Below are positions 1 to 7,424 of a stretch of DNA of 43,634 nucleotides, piece by piece. A program made the position numbers and the translations under genes. Under the pieces are notes generated by a model, which was given only the letters and a program-made list of their open reading frames with translations, made no database searches and was not told the DNA's origin. Source of the DNA: an uncultured Verrucomicrobiota bacterium (GTDB taxonomy: Bacteria > Verrucomicrobiota > Verrucomicrobiia > Opitutales > Opitutaceae); NCBI GenBank assembly GCA_903904685.1, contig CAIVDS010000070.1:1-43634 (forward strand), written 5' to 3'. Every line of letters starts with the position of its first letter. Within the stretch, counting starts at the first letter, position 1.

Positions 1-211
1 GTCACCGGGTCGCCCCTCAACGCAGTCGAACGCACATCAAGAGCGCGTCGTTGAAATAATCTTGTTTCAACAAGGTCAATCGCTCTCAAGTGCCTGCAAT
101 CAAGTAGATTGAGACCAAATAAGGCAAAATAAAGACCGTTCTGCCTCATTTTTGCGAAAACACAGGATTCCGGCATGCCGACAGAGGGAGCAGCCATAAG
201 AAATTTGCGTT
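1..211. other. Intergenic DNA with small palindromes, no gene seen
   Basis: I see no credible coding frame here. Two small symmetric elements are visible. TTGAAA (51-56) and TTTCAA (65-70) form an inverted repeat around an 8-nt loop, with an overlapping alternative pairing CTTG/CAAG (61-64 with 71-74). CGGCATGCCG at 171-180 is a perfect 10-bp palindrome. The stretch is richer in A and T than the genes that follow. It directly precedes the 21-bp tandem array. Its function is unknown. Confidence 0.5.
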
Positions 212-631
212 CTGCCATTAGATACTAAGGCGAAACCTTAGGAAATTAAGACAAAACCTTAAGTTCATAGCATGAAACCTTAGGAATTTAGGACGAAACC
301 TTAAGTTTTTAGTGTGAAACCTTAACTTTTTATCGCCAAACCTTACGTTCTTAGTCTCAAACCCTAAGTTCTTAGCGTCAAACCTTAGGTTTCTTAGCTG
401 TTTCCTTAGGTTCTTAGCGTGAAACCTTAAGTTCTTAGCGCCCCGACGCTCGTCCATAAGCCTCCGACACTCGTTCATAGCGTGCCGTCACAGCTTCATA
501 AGCCTCCGCCCTAAGTTCATAGCCTCCCGTCATAAGCCCATGGCGTCCCGACACTGGTTTTTAAGGCTCCGCCACTGGTTCTTAGTCCTCCGCCATGACA
601 ATTCAGCGTGCCGTCACGACCGGAGATCTCC
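212..631. repeat. Degenerate 21-bp tandem repeat array, about 20 units
   Basis: Units follow each other with an exact 21-nt period. Well-kept units start at 233, 254, 275, 296, 317, 338, 359, 380, 401 and 422, typically AAACCTTAAGTTCTTAGCGT plus one base. From 443 to about 610 the period continues, but the units change to a second type beginning CCG (starts 443, 464, 485, 506, 527, 548, 569, 590). The GTTC(A/T)TAG part of the unit is shared by both types. There are no unique spacers, so this is not CRISPR. Because 21 is a multiple of three, the minus strand stays open across the first block (478-218) and would encode heptads such as AKNLRFH. I see no ribosome binding site for it. Twenty-one bp is also two turns of B-DNA, so a phased protein-binding array is possible. 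The edges are blurred by decay. Confidence 0.85.
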
Positions 632-771
632 TCGCCCTGTCAACCGAGGTCGCATCGAGAGCGCCCTGCGTCTTTCCCATGGGTTGGTCGTGCCGCCACT
701 CGCCGTGCGGAGGTGAAAAGCCGCTTGATGCAACGCTCGCCAGCGTGTGGCCTTGAGCCGCCTCCCCCTCC

Positions 772-2055
772 ATGATTCAAACTTCCCCTATCCTGCCCGC
801 CACCGCGAGTCCGCTTCAACGGCAGATCGACGCCTGTCACGACGCCGGTGGCGGCGAGGTTCTCATCCCGCCGGGTCGGCATGTCACCGGCAGCCTCGTG
901 CTCAAGAGCAACGTCCACCTGCGCCTCGCCCCCGGCGCCGTCCTCGCCGGCAGCACCGACATCGCCGACTACACCGATAAAAACGTTCCTCTATTCATCG
1001 ATGCCGTCGGCGGCGAGCGCGGCCACGCCCTCGTCTTCGCCCAGGAGGCCCGCAACATCGGCATCTCCGGTCCGGGCGTGATCGACGGCAACGGCCTCGC
1101 CTTCGCCGGAAACAAACACCGCCCGATGCTCCTCCGCTTCGTGCGCTGCACCGGCCTGCGCATCCGCGAGATCACGTTAAAGGACTCCGCCGCCTGGGTG
1201 CAGCACTACCTCGACTGCGAGGACGTCCTCATCGACGGCATCTCCGTGGACAGCAAACACTGCAGCAACAACGACGGCATCAACCTCGACGGCTGCCGCC
1301 GCGTCACCGTCGCCAACTGCCGCATCGACTCCAAGGACGACGCCATCACCCTCAAGACCACGACCGCCGCCGCCTGCCGCGACATCGCCATCACCAACTG
1401 CACGCTCACCACCGAGTGCAACGGCATCAAGCTCGGCACCGAATCCAAGGGCGCGTTTCGCAACATCACGATTTCCAACATTGCGCTCGGCCGCGTCCGC
1501 CTCTGCGGCATCGAGATCCTCTCCGTCGACGGCGCCGAGATCGACACCGTCAACATCTCCAACATCGTCATGGATCAGGTCGGCGGCGCGTTTTTCATCC
1601 GCCTCGGCCAGCGGGGCCTGAACGAGACAATCGCCCGCCCCGGCTGCGTGCGCAACGTCTCCATCACCAACGTCACCGCGTTCATCTACGACGACCTGCC
1701 CGCCGACCGCATCAATCCGCGCTGGGAAGTCGCCAACGGCGCCCGCTCGCCCAGCTCGATCATGGGCCTGCCTGGTTATCCGGTGGAAAACGTCTACCTC
1801 GCCAACATCGCCATCCACCACATCGGCACCGGCACCGCCGAGGACATCACCCGTCCCGTGGAGGAAAAACCCGCCGAATATCCCCAGTGGGAGCGCTGGG
1901 GTCCCCTGCCCGCCTGGGGTCTCTACGCCCGCCATGCGCGCTCCGTCATCGGCCGCGATCTCCGTTTCCGCCTGCAAGCCCTCGACGCCCGCCCCTGCAT
2001 CCACACCGAAGATGTCGAAGGCCTCGCCCTGCATGATACGCAGGAACCCCGCTGA
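772..2055 (+). CDS. GH28-family (polygalacturonase-like) beta-helix protein
   Basis: The 427-residue protein has the glycoside hydrolase family 28 layout. It starts with a segment about how a ligand-binding surface is built (GGGEVLIPPGRHVTGSLVLK, residues about 26-45), followed by beta-helix coils rich in N-I-x-I-x-N repeats. The GH28 motif I region reads NNDGIN (usually NTD) and motif II reads SKDDAI (the DD pair). The GHG motif is replaced by ECNGIKLGTES, and the RIK motif is not obvious (RLCGIEI). This pattern occurs in a divergent GH28 branch, so the substrate and even the activity are uncertain. Pectin or another uronic-acid or rhamnose polymer is a guess. No signal peptide is visible at the chosen ATG, which suggests a cytoplasmic enzyme acting on imported oligosaccharides. 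There is no Shine-Dalgarno sequence. The 21-bp repeat array lies about 140 bp upstream. Confidence 0.85.
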   Translation: MIQTSPILPATASPLQRQIDACHDAGGGEVLIPPGRHVTGSLVLKSNVHLRLAPGAVLAGSTDIADYTDKNVPLFIDAVGGERGHALVFAQEARNIGISGPGVIDGNGLAFAGNKHRPMLLRFVRCTGLRIREITLKDSAAWVQHYLDCEDVLIDGISVDSKHCSNNDGINLDGCRRVTVANCRIDSKDDAITLKTTTAAACRDIAITNCTLTTECNGIKLGTESKGAFRNITISNIALGRVRLCGIEILSVDGAEIDTVNISNIVMDQVGGAFFIRLGQRGLNETIARPGCVRNVSITNVTAFIYDDLPADRINPRWEVANGARSPSSIMGLPGYPVENVYLANIAIHHIGTGTAEDITRPVEEKPAEYPQWERWGPLPAWGLYARHARSVIGRDLRFRLQALDARPCIHTEDVEGLALHDTQEPR

Positions 2056-2123
2056 AATGATTGATTACAGTCCGTGCAAACCGGATTTTGCGCCGGGCCG
2101 TCTCCCTTTCCTCATCGCAAACG

Positions 2124-2143
2124 AGGCGCTAGCGGATGCGCCT
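2124..2143. other. Hairpin between convergent genes
   Basis: AGGCGC (2124-2129) and GCGCCT (2138-2143) form a 6-bp stem around an 8-nt loop. A perfect palindrome CGCTAGCG (2127-2134) overlaps the left arm. It lies between the convergent GH28-like gene and lgt, where a bidirectional terminator would be expected. Neither strand has a clean T tract after the stem, so the terminator role is only a suggestion. Confidence 0.3.
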
Positions 2144-2186
2144 TGAAAACAAGACCTCCTGCGTCACCCGAAACTTTCTTCACGGT

Positions 2187-3014
2187 TCATGACGGCTTTG
2201 AGTCGGTCGGTTTGACGTCGGGAACCTGCGGGGTGAACAGAATCAATCCGACACCGGCCGTGACCAAAAAGATGGAGTAGAACGTGCCGCGGCTCAGGCC
2301 GAGGATGAGGCCAGCATCCGGTTCGCGGAACAATTCGCCGATCGCGCGGGCGACCGAGTAGGCGACAAGATATTCTCCGGCCAGGCGTCCGGGCTGGCGC
2401 CGGGTGACGCCGGTGCGCCAGAAGCGCCATTGCATAAGGCCGAACAGCAGCACGCCTTCCAGCGCCGCCTCGTAAAGCTGCGAGGGGTGGCGCGGCATGA
2501 GCGGTTTCGGGCTGGAAGGGAAAACGACCGCCCATGCGACACGGGAGGGCATGCCCCAGAGCTCGCCGTTGATAAAGTTGGCGACGCGTCCGAACAACAG
2601 TCCGAGCGACGCGATGGAGGCGATGAGATCGCCGAGATGCAGAAACGGGATCTTGTTCCTGCGGCTGAACCAGACGAGCACGAGGGCGACGCCGATAAAG
2701 CCTCCATGGCTGGCCATGCCGCCCTCCCACACGCGGAAAATCACCGACGGATCGTGGATGAGCAGGTCCGATCCGTAGAAAAGGAAATATCCCAGGCGTC
2801 CGCCGAGCAGCACGCCGAGCACGATGCCGACGATGAGGTCGGCGATCTGCTCCGAAGGGAGCTTCGACCGGCCGGCCCGGGCGTAGGCATGGAGCATGAG
2901 GGCTCCGCCGACAAACCCCATCAGGTAGGCCACGCCATAGTAGCGGATGCCGAAGTTTTCGGAAAAACGAACGATGAACGGACTCAGATCGTGGACCCAA
3001 TAGGCGAGGAACAT
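2187..3014 (-). CDS. lgt: Prolipoprotein diacylglyceryl transferase
   Basis: Lgt transfers diacylglyceryl from phosphatidylglycerol to the lipobox cysteine of prolipoproteins in the inner membrane. The 275-residue protein has the expected size and about seven hydrophobic segments. The family signature is clear: GRVANFINGELWG near residue 140, the upstream GGMASHGGFIG block, and HPSQLYEA with the conserved tyrosine near residue 185. The start is the ATG whose product opens MFLAYWVHDLSPF, a usual Lgt N-terminus. There is no Shine-Dalgarno. The gene lies 29 bp downstream of the DUF21/CBS gene on the same strand, so the two are probably co-transcribed. The PEGA lipoprotein encoded divergently at 4256 would be one substrate. 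Confidence 0.97.
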   Translation of the reverse strand: MFLAYWVHDLSPFIVRFSENFGIRYYGVAYLMGFVGGALMLHAYARAGRSKLPSEQIADLIVGIVLGVLLGGRLGYFLFYGSDLLIHDPSVIFRVWEGGMASHGGFIGVALVLVWFSRRNKIPFLHLGDLIASIASLGLLFGRVANFINGELWGMPSRVAWAVVFPSSPKPLMPRHPSQLYEAALEGVLLFGLMQWRFWRTGVTRRQPGRLAGEYLVAYSVARAIGELFREPDAGLILGLSRGTFYSIFLVTAGVGLILFTPQVPDVKPTDSKPS

Positions 3015-3043
3015 GGGGAAAGGCAGGGAAAGTCGAGCGAGGC

Positions 3044-4132
3044 TCAGGACTTCGGGGTTTGAGGGGAAGAACCGGGCGAACCCGGCATGGATTCACCGGC
3101 GGGACGCTGGCGCGCTGGTTTCTGAAGTCTGGACCGGGCGAGCTCGCGCATGTCGACGGCGACATCGTCCTTTTCGAAGATCTCGCGACCGAGGAGCTGT
3201 TCCATCACGTCCTCCATCGTCACGACACCGGCGGTCGAGCCGAATTCATCGACCACGACGAGCAGTTGCTGATGAGTCTTGAGGAAAACCTGCAGGGCGT
3301 TGGCCACGGTGACGGTTTCAGGTATGAAGTGGATTTCCTGCATGACCTTTTCGATGGGGTCGGCGTCCTGGTCGGAGGCCTTGGCCTTGAGGAGATCGCG
3401 GCGGCGCACAAGGCCGGCGATGTCGTCGAGATTGCGTCCGTAGGCGGGTATCCGCGCAAAGGGGATGTTGGGAAACTCGACGAACACCTCCCCCACGGTC
3501 GCATTCTTCCGGAGCGCGGTGACGACCGTGCGCGGCGTCATGATCTCGCTGACGCGCACAGTGTCGAGGGCGAGGGCGTTGGCGATGAGGTTGGATTCGT
3601 TCTTGGTCAGCGTGCCCTCCTGCGCGCCTTTCTCGGCCAGCAGGATGATCTCCTCGTCCGAAGTGCGGGTGGATTCGGGGGTGCGGATGAAGAAACGCAC
3701 CACGAGATTGCACACATAGGTGACAGGGCGGAGGGCGTTGCGCAGAAAGGCCAGGGGATGGACGATATGCGGCTGCAAGGTCCGCCGGTAGGCGACGCCG
3801 ATGCTCTTGGGAACGACCTCGGCGAAGATCAGAATCCCCAGCGTGAGCATGGCGGAGATGACCCCAAGAAGCGCCTCTCCGAAAATATGCGTGGCGAGAC
3901 CGCCAATGATGATAGACCCGAGGGTGGTGGCGATGGTGTTGAGGGTGAGAATGGTCGAGATGGTTTCCTCAAGGCCCGTCTTCAATTGCTCCAGCAGCAG
4001 GCCTTGAGCGGGGCGGGATTTCTTGAGGGTTTCGATTTCGACGATGGAAGTGCCGAGGATGATCGCTTCCATGAGCGAGCAGACGAAAGAAATGGAAAAT
4101 GTGAACGCGATGGCCGCGATGAACCAGAACAT
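3044..4132 (-). CDS. DUF21/CNNM plus CBS-pair membrane protein (HlyC/CorC type)
   Basis: The 362-residue protein has an N-terminal CNNM/DUF21 domain with about four membrane segments (residues 1-150), including MEAIILGTSIVEIETLKK and the family motif FAEVVPKSIG near residue 105. A tandem CBS pair follows (about 190-320), starting at VSEIMTPRTVVTAL and ending in the typical block VVDEFGSTAGVVTMEDVMEQLLG. A charged, proline-rich tail finishes it. The C-terminal CorC_HlyC domain of longer relatives is absent or very short. Family members are linked to Mg2+/Co2+ transport; the name hemolysin is historical. The ligand of the CBS pair, usually an adenine nucleotide, cannot be read from the sequence. 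Co-directional with lgt 29 bp downstream. Confidence 0.93.
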   Translation of the reverse strand: MFWFIAAIAFTFSISFVCSLMEAIILGTSIVEIETLKKSRPAQGLLLEQLKTGLEETISTILTLNTIATTLGSIIIGGLATHIFGEALLGVISAMLTLGILIFAEVVPKSIGVAYRRTLQPHIVHPLAFLRNALRPVTYVCNLVVRFFIRTPESTRTSDEEIILLAEKGAQEGTLTKNESNLIANALALDTVRVSEIMTPRTVVTALRKNATVGEVFVEFPNIPFARIPAYGRNLDDIAGLVRRRDLLKAKASDQDADPIEKVMQEIHFIPETVTVANALQVFLKTHQQLLVVVDEFGSTAGVVTMEDVMEQLLGREIFEKDDVAVDMRELARSRLQKPARQRPAGESMPGSPGSSPQTPKS

Positions 4133-4255
4133 GGAAGCCGAGTGTATGCCTTCACCCGCATTTACGAATCTAAAGTGAGACGAACATTCCCCTTATTGCG
4201 TTTGACTATCGGAGATAGAGGGAAACTTTCTTCGGTCCTGCCGGACTTATCCCTT

Positions 4256-4759
4256 ATGAAACTTCGTGTGCTTGTTCCGGTGCTCTTCATCGGCATCGCC
4301 CTTCTTTGTTCTTCCGGCTGCGCTGTTTTATCAAAAGGCCGCACCCAGATGGTCGTGGTCCGCTCGACGCCGGAAGGTGCGACGGGACTGGTCAACGGCA
4401 TCGAGGTCGGGAAGACCCCGTTCAAAATCCGCCTGGTCCGCTCCAGCGCGGCCACCATCGAAATCCGCAAGGAAGGCTTCGAGGAGGCGCAGATCGCGGT
4501 CCTCCCCATGTCCAACGAATATAACAGGCGCTATCTTCGCTGGGGTCTTGACTACGAGTTCGGCTCGATGACCGATCTCAGCCCCGGCGACATCAACGTC
4601 ACCCTTCGTCCGGCCATCGCGGCCGAGGATCGCGGAGATCGTTTCCAAGAAATGAGCCTGCGCATCATGCGGGCCGACGCCATGCTCGCCGCCAAAGAGA
4701 TCACCCCGCAGGACCACAAGGTGATCGTCCGACAGATCGCGCATTCCTACACGCGGTAA
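4256..4759 (+). CDS. Small PEGA-domain lipoprotein
   Basis: The 167-residue product starts MKLRVLVPVLFIGIALLCSS and continues GCAVL, a lipoprotein signal peptide with the cysteine about residue 22. The -3 position is serine rather than leucine, so the lipobox is slightly unusual. Residues about 33-75 are a PEGA domain: VVVRSTPEGATGLVNGIEVG, then TPFKIRL and IEIRKEGFEEAQI. PEGA domains are small surface or periplasmic beta folds of unclear function. The frame stays open far upstream, but that part is antisense to the DUF21/CBS gene. The signal peptide fixes the real start at this ATG. The gene is divergent from the DUF21/CBS gene with a 123-bp gap. The lipid anchor would be added by the nearby Lgt. 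Confidence 0.85.
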   Translation: MKLRVLVPVLFIGIALLCSSGCAVLSKGRTQMVVVRSTPEGATGLVNGIEVGKTPFKIRLVRSSAATIEIRKEGFEEAQIAVLPMSNEYNRRYLRWGLDYEFGSMTDLSPGDINVTLRPAIAAEDRGDRFQEMSLRIMRADAMLAAKEITPQDHKVIVRQIAHSYTR

Positions 4760-4996
4760 CCTGCGCGTTCCTTGGAAAATCAGGCCAGTCGCGGCTTGGC
4801 CCGGGATAAGTTGCAACACGACGCCGCGGTTCCCGACGAGTGAACACCCTAGACTCGTTGCAATTTCATGGTTAGGGATTGGCGACATCCCCTTCAACCC
4901 GATGCACCCATTGTTCGGCCATACGACATTGGGCGGACGACGCCCCGTAAAGAATTCCCGACCGGTTGTGAACATCGCAGCCGACTTTCCAAAATA

Positions 4997-7291
4997 ATGA
5001 AAATGACCCCATGCACTCGTTTCCCGCCAGCAGGACTGGCGATGATTTGCGCCACCGTCTGGCTTGGCGCCGTTGCGACCTCGCCGGCCTACGCAACCCC
5101 GGCGGCCATGGGCGAACCGCGGTCCACCGTTCCCGCCGGCGCGTTTGTTTTGCCGCCGGACCGGAAGAGCGAACTGCAAAGCGCAATCGATGCGCATCAC
5201 ATCGTCGTGCTCCAAGCGGGTGATTACGCCAAAAACGGCCCGGCCTCGATCACGCTCCACTCCGATGATCAGCTTTACGGGGATGCGGCGGGCTCGATCA
5301 TTCCCGCCGTTATCGTGGCGCCGGGCACGAAGGGGGCGGTGCTCGATCATTTTCGCATGCAAGGACCCGTCACCTTTCCCGCTTCCCCCGAGGTCACGCG
5401 GAATAACCGTTTTCAAAACCTGATCGGATTTCACATGGTGGCGATCGGCGCGACGCTGGAGGACAATCTCTTCCTCGACGACAACGGATCGATCATGGCC
5501 GATACCGGCGCGGGTGGTTACCTGCGCAACAACCGGTTCATCCGCTGTCGCGCGCAGAGCGTCTCCCCGATGATCACGCTGTTGGGCGATGCCGGGCGCT
5601 CGTCCTACGGCAATGTCTTCCTTTGGTATAACTTCCTCACGCCGCACCATAACGCATCGTTGTTCACAAACCAGGGCGACCTGAGCTTCGTCGGTTCCGA
5701 CTCGGAGGGATGGAACCTGCGCGACAAGCCTGACACCGCGAACGCGACCGCCCTCTTCAAGACGGGCCCGATGGGCACGCTGCGGATTTTTTCTCCAAAC
5801 GGCGGCAATCATTATTCCGGCAAGCGCACCGGAGACTTCGATATGGCGGCGGACGAATTCCAACTCTACAATGACCTGATCGGCCCGGACCAGCCTCCGA
5901 ACGTCGTGCTGGAACCGACCTGCGTGCGCTCGCTCAATTTCTGCCCACGTTCGCCGAAGGATGTGACGGACCTTGCGACCGATGCATTCCGCATCGTGGC
6001 GCTCGACCCCGGTAGCGGCGATCCCCGGGGATTCCTGGTCAACGGCACGAGTTACTCCAATCCCCTTCCCGCCGGGTTGCAGGCAAAACTTCGCGCGATG
6101 CTGGTGAATCCCAAGCGGAATGGCGAGCCATGGGAAGCGCCAACCTACGGGAAGGCGCCCGATCCGGCCGGCACCAACTGGAACAAGAACCTCTCCGGCA
6201 AAACCGATTCGACCGTCATCATCCAAGGCATGATCGACAACAATCCCGATCACATCGCACGCCTGCCCGCCGGGATCTACTACATTTCCTCTTCGCTGAA
6301 ACTAGGGCGAAACCAGGGGATTGTCGGTGCCAGCGCGGACACGACGGCGCTCGTCGCCCTGAACCCCGCGATCGACCTGATCGTCGGTAGCGACCCTCCC
6401 ACTCAGGCAACCGGAACCAATATCATCCTTGCCGACCTCACCCTGCAAGGAGGCGCCAACGGCATCCATTTTGACAAGATCAACACCAGCACGGGCCAAG
6501 GCGCCGCCCCAAATGGAGGAAGACGCGCCCAATACACGAATATGTATGTGTCCCATGTCGCCTTCCGCAACATGACGAACGCAGGGATTTGCATGGATCA
6601 GATCTACGGCCTGGATAACAATTTTCTGGGCTATCTCTATTTTATCAACTGCGGCACCGCCCTGCTTCAAATCACCGACCCGACCCCGCATCCCGAAGCG
6701 TTTCATGGCGATTTCCCAACGTTGATGTACATGGACAAAACGGTATTCTACCGCAGCCAGTTTATCGGCAACCGCGTCGCATTGAGCCTCAAGGCCAATC
6801 GTGCGAACAACCTCAACGCGTGGATCGAATGCCTGTTCCAAGATAACAGCGACGGAGCGGTCGTTCTAAAAAACAACAGCTCCGACCTCTTCGCCAATTG
6901 CGATTTCATCAACAACGGCGGTCATGCGGCGGTGACCAGCAATGACAATGTCTCGTTTGTGAGCTGCAGGTTCCAGTCCGGCGCCAACGGTGTGGCACTG
7001 CTGGAGGGGCCGGTCTCGGCGGAGGGCTGCCAATTCGCCCAAAACGGTTCGACAAAGGCCACGATTCTGGCGGGGAAGAACCGCCGCATCAGCTTTTACG
7101 ACTGCAAGTCAACCGATGTGCCTCTCGGACCGCTGGCGGGAACGAGCGGCATCTTCGTGAACAGCGCACTGCCGGACACCAGCCTCAGCCAGCAGGTTGT
7201 TCTGCTCAAGGATGGTTCGGCCCGCACGCTGGTTCCGGGCAAGCCAGATCCACGCCCACAACTTCTTTTCGGAAGCCGATTGCAGAATTGA
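4997..7291 (+). CDS. Secreted two-domain right-handed beta-helix protein
   Basis: The frame opens at 4868, but the ATG at 4997 begins MKMTPCTRFPPAGLAMICAT, a signal peptide ending near SPAYA, so this start is preferred (764 residues). The protein appears to hold two similar modules. The first opens with a pectate-lyase-3-like segment (KSELQSAIDAHHIVVLQAGD, about residues 55-75). The second opens the same way around residue 405 (STVIIQGMID, then ARLPAGIYYISSSLKLG). Each is followed by many N-x-F and C-x-F coils typical of parallel beta-helices. I recognise no defined lyase or hydrolase active-site motif. It may bind or cleave a polysaccharide, or be a surface protein. It is monocistronic as far as I can see. 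Confidence 0.75.
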   Translation: MKMTPCTRFPPAGLAMICATVWLGAVATSPAYATPAAMGEPRSTVPAGAFVLPPDRKSELQSAIDAHHIVVLQAGDYAKNGPASITLHSDDQLYGDAAGSIIPAVIVAPGTKGAVLDHFRMQGPVTFPASPEVTRNNRFQNLIGFHMVAIGATLEDNLFLDDNGSIMADTGAGGYLRNNRFIRCRAQSVSPMITLLGDAGRSSYGNVFLWYNFLTPHHNASLFTNQGDLSFVGSDSEGWNLRDKPDTANATALFKTGPMGTLRIFSPNGGNHYSGKRTGDFDMAADEFQLYNDLIGPDQPPNVVLEPTCVRSLNFCPRSPKDVTDLATDAFRIVALDPGSGDPRGFLVNGTSYSNPLPAGLQAKLRAMLVNPKRNGEPWEAPTYGKAPDPAGTNWNKNLSGKTDSTVIIQGMIDNNPDHIARLPAGIYYISSSLKLGRNQGIVGASADTTALVALNPAIDLIVGSDPPTQATGTNIILADLTLQGGANGIHFDKINTSTGQGAAPNGGRRAQYTNMYVSHVAFRNMTNAGICMDQIYGLDNNFLGYLYFINCGTALLQITDPTPHPEAFHGDFPTLMYMDKTVFYRSQFIGNRVALSLKANRANNLNAWIECLFQDNSDGAVVLKNNSSDLFANCDFINNGGHAAVTSNDNVSFVSCRFQSGANGVALLEGPVSAEGCQFAQNGSTKATILAGKNRRISFYDCKSTDVPLGPLAGTSGIFVNSALPDTSLSQQVVLLKDGSARTLVPGKPDPRPQLLFGSRLQN

Positions 7292-7424
7292 TTCTTGATT
7301 CAACAAACGAACCCTTGATGTGTCCCTCCACGGGGGATGGGAAGCTGCTAAACCCTCGTCTTAGTAATCCACCAAAGACGTGATCCGGCCGGCATCCCAT
7401 GAATCGTCCCCCGCGCCTTATCCC

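Noticed and set aside
212-631. CRISPR array
   Set aside because: Units of 21 bp are directly abutting and degenerate, with no unique spacers and no cas genes nearby.
3059-4255. Upstream extension of the PEGA lipoprotein frame to a 566-residue protein
   Set aside because: This part is antisense to the clear DUF21/CBS gene, and the lipoprotein signal peptide starts at 4256.
4796-4815. Sigma-54-like promoter (TTGGC and TTGCA)
   Set aside because: The GG and GC elements are 15 bases apart instead of the required 12.
4331-6253. 640-codon open frame on the minus strand
   Set aside because: It is antisense to the lipoprotein and the beta-helix gene, has shadow-like composition and no recognisable domain; high GC produces such long frames.
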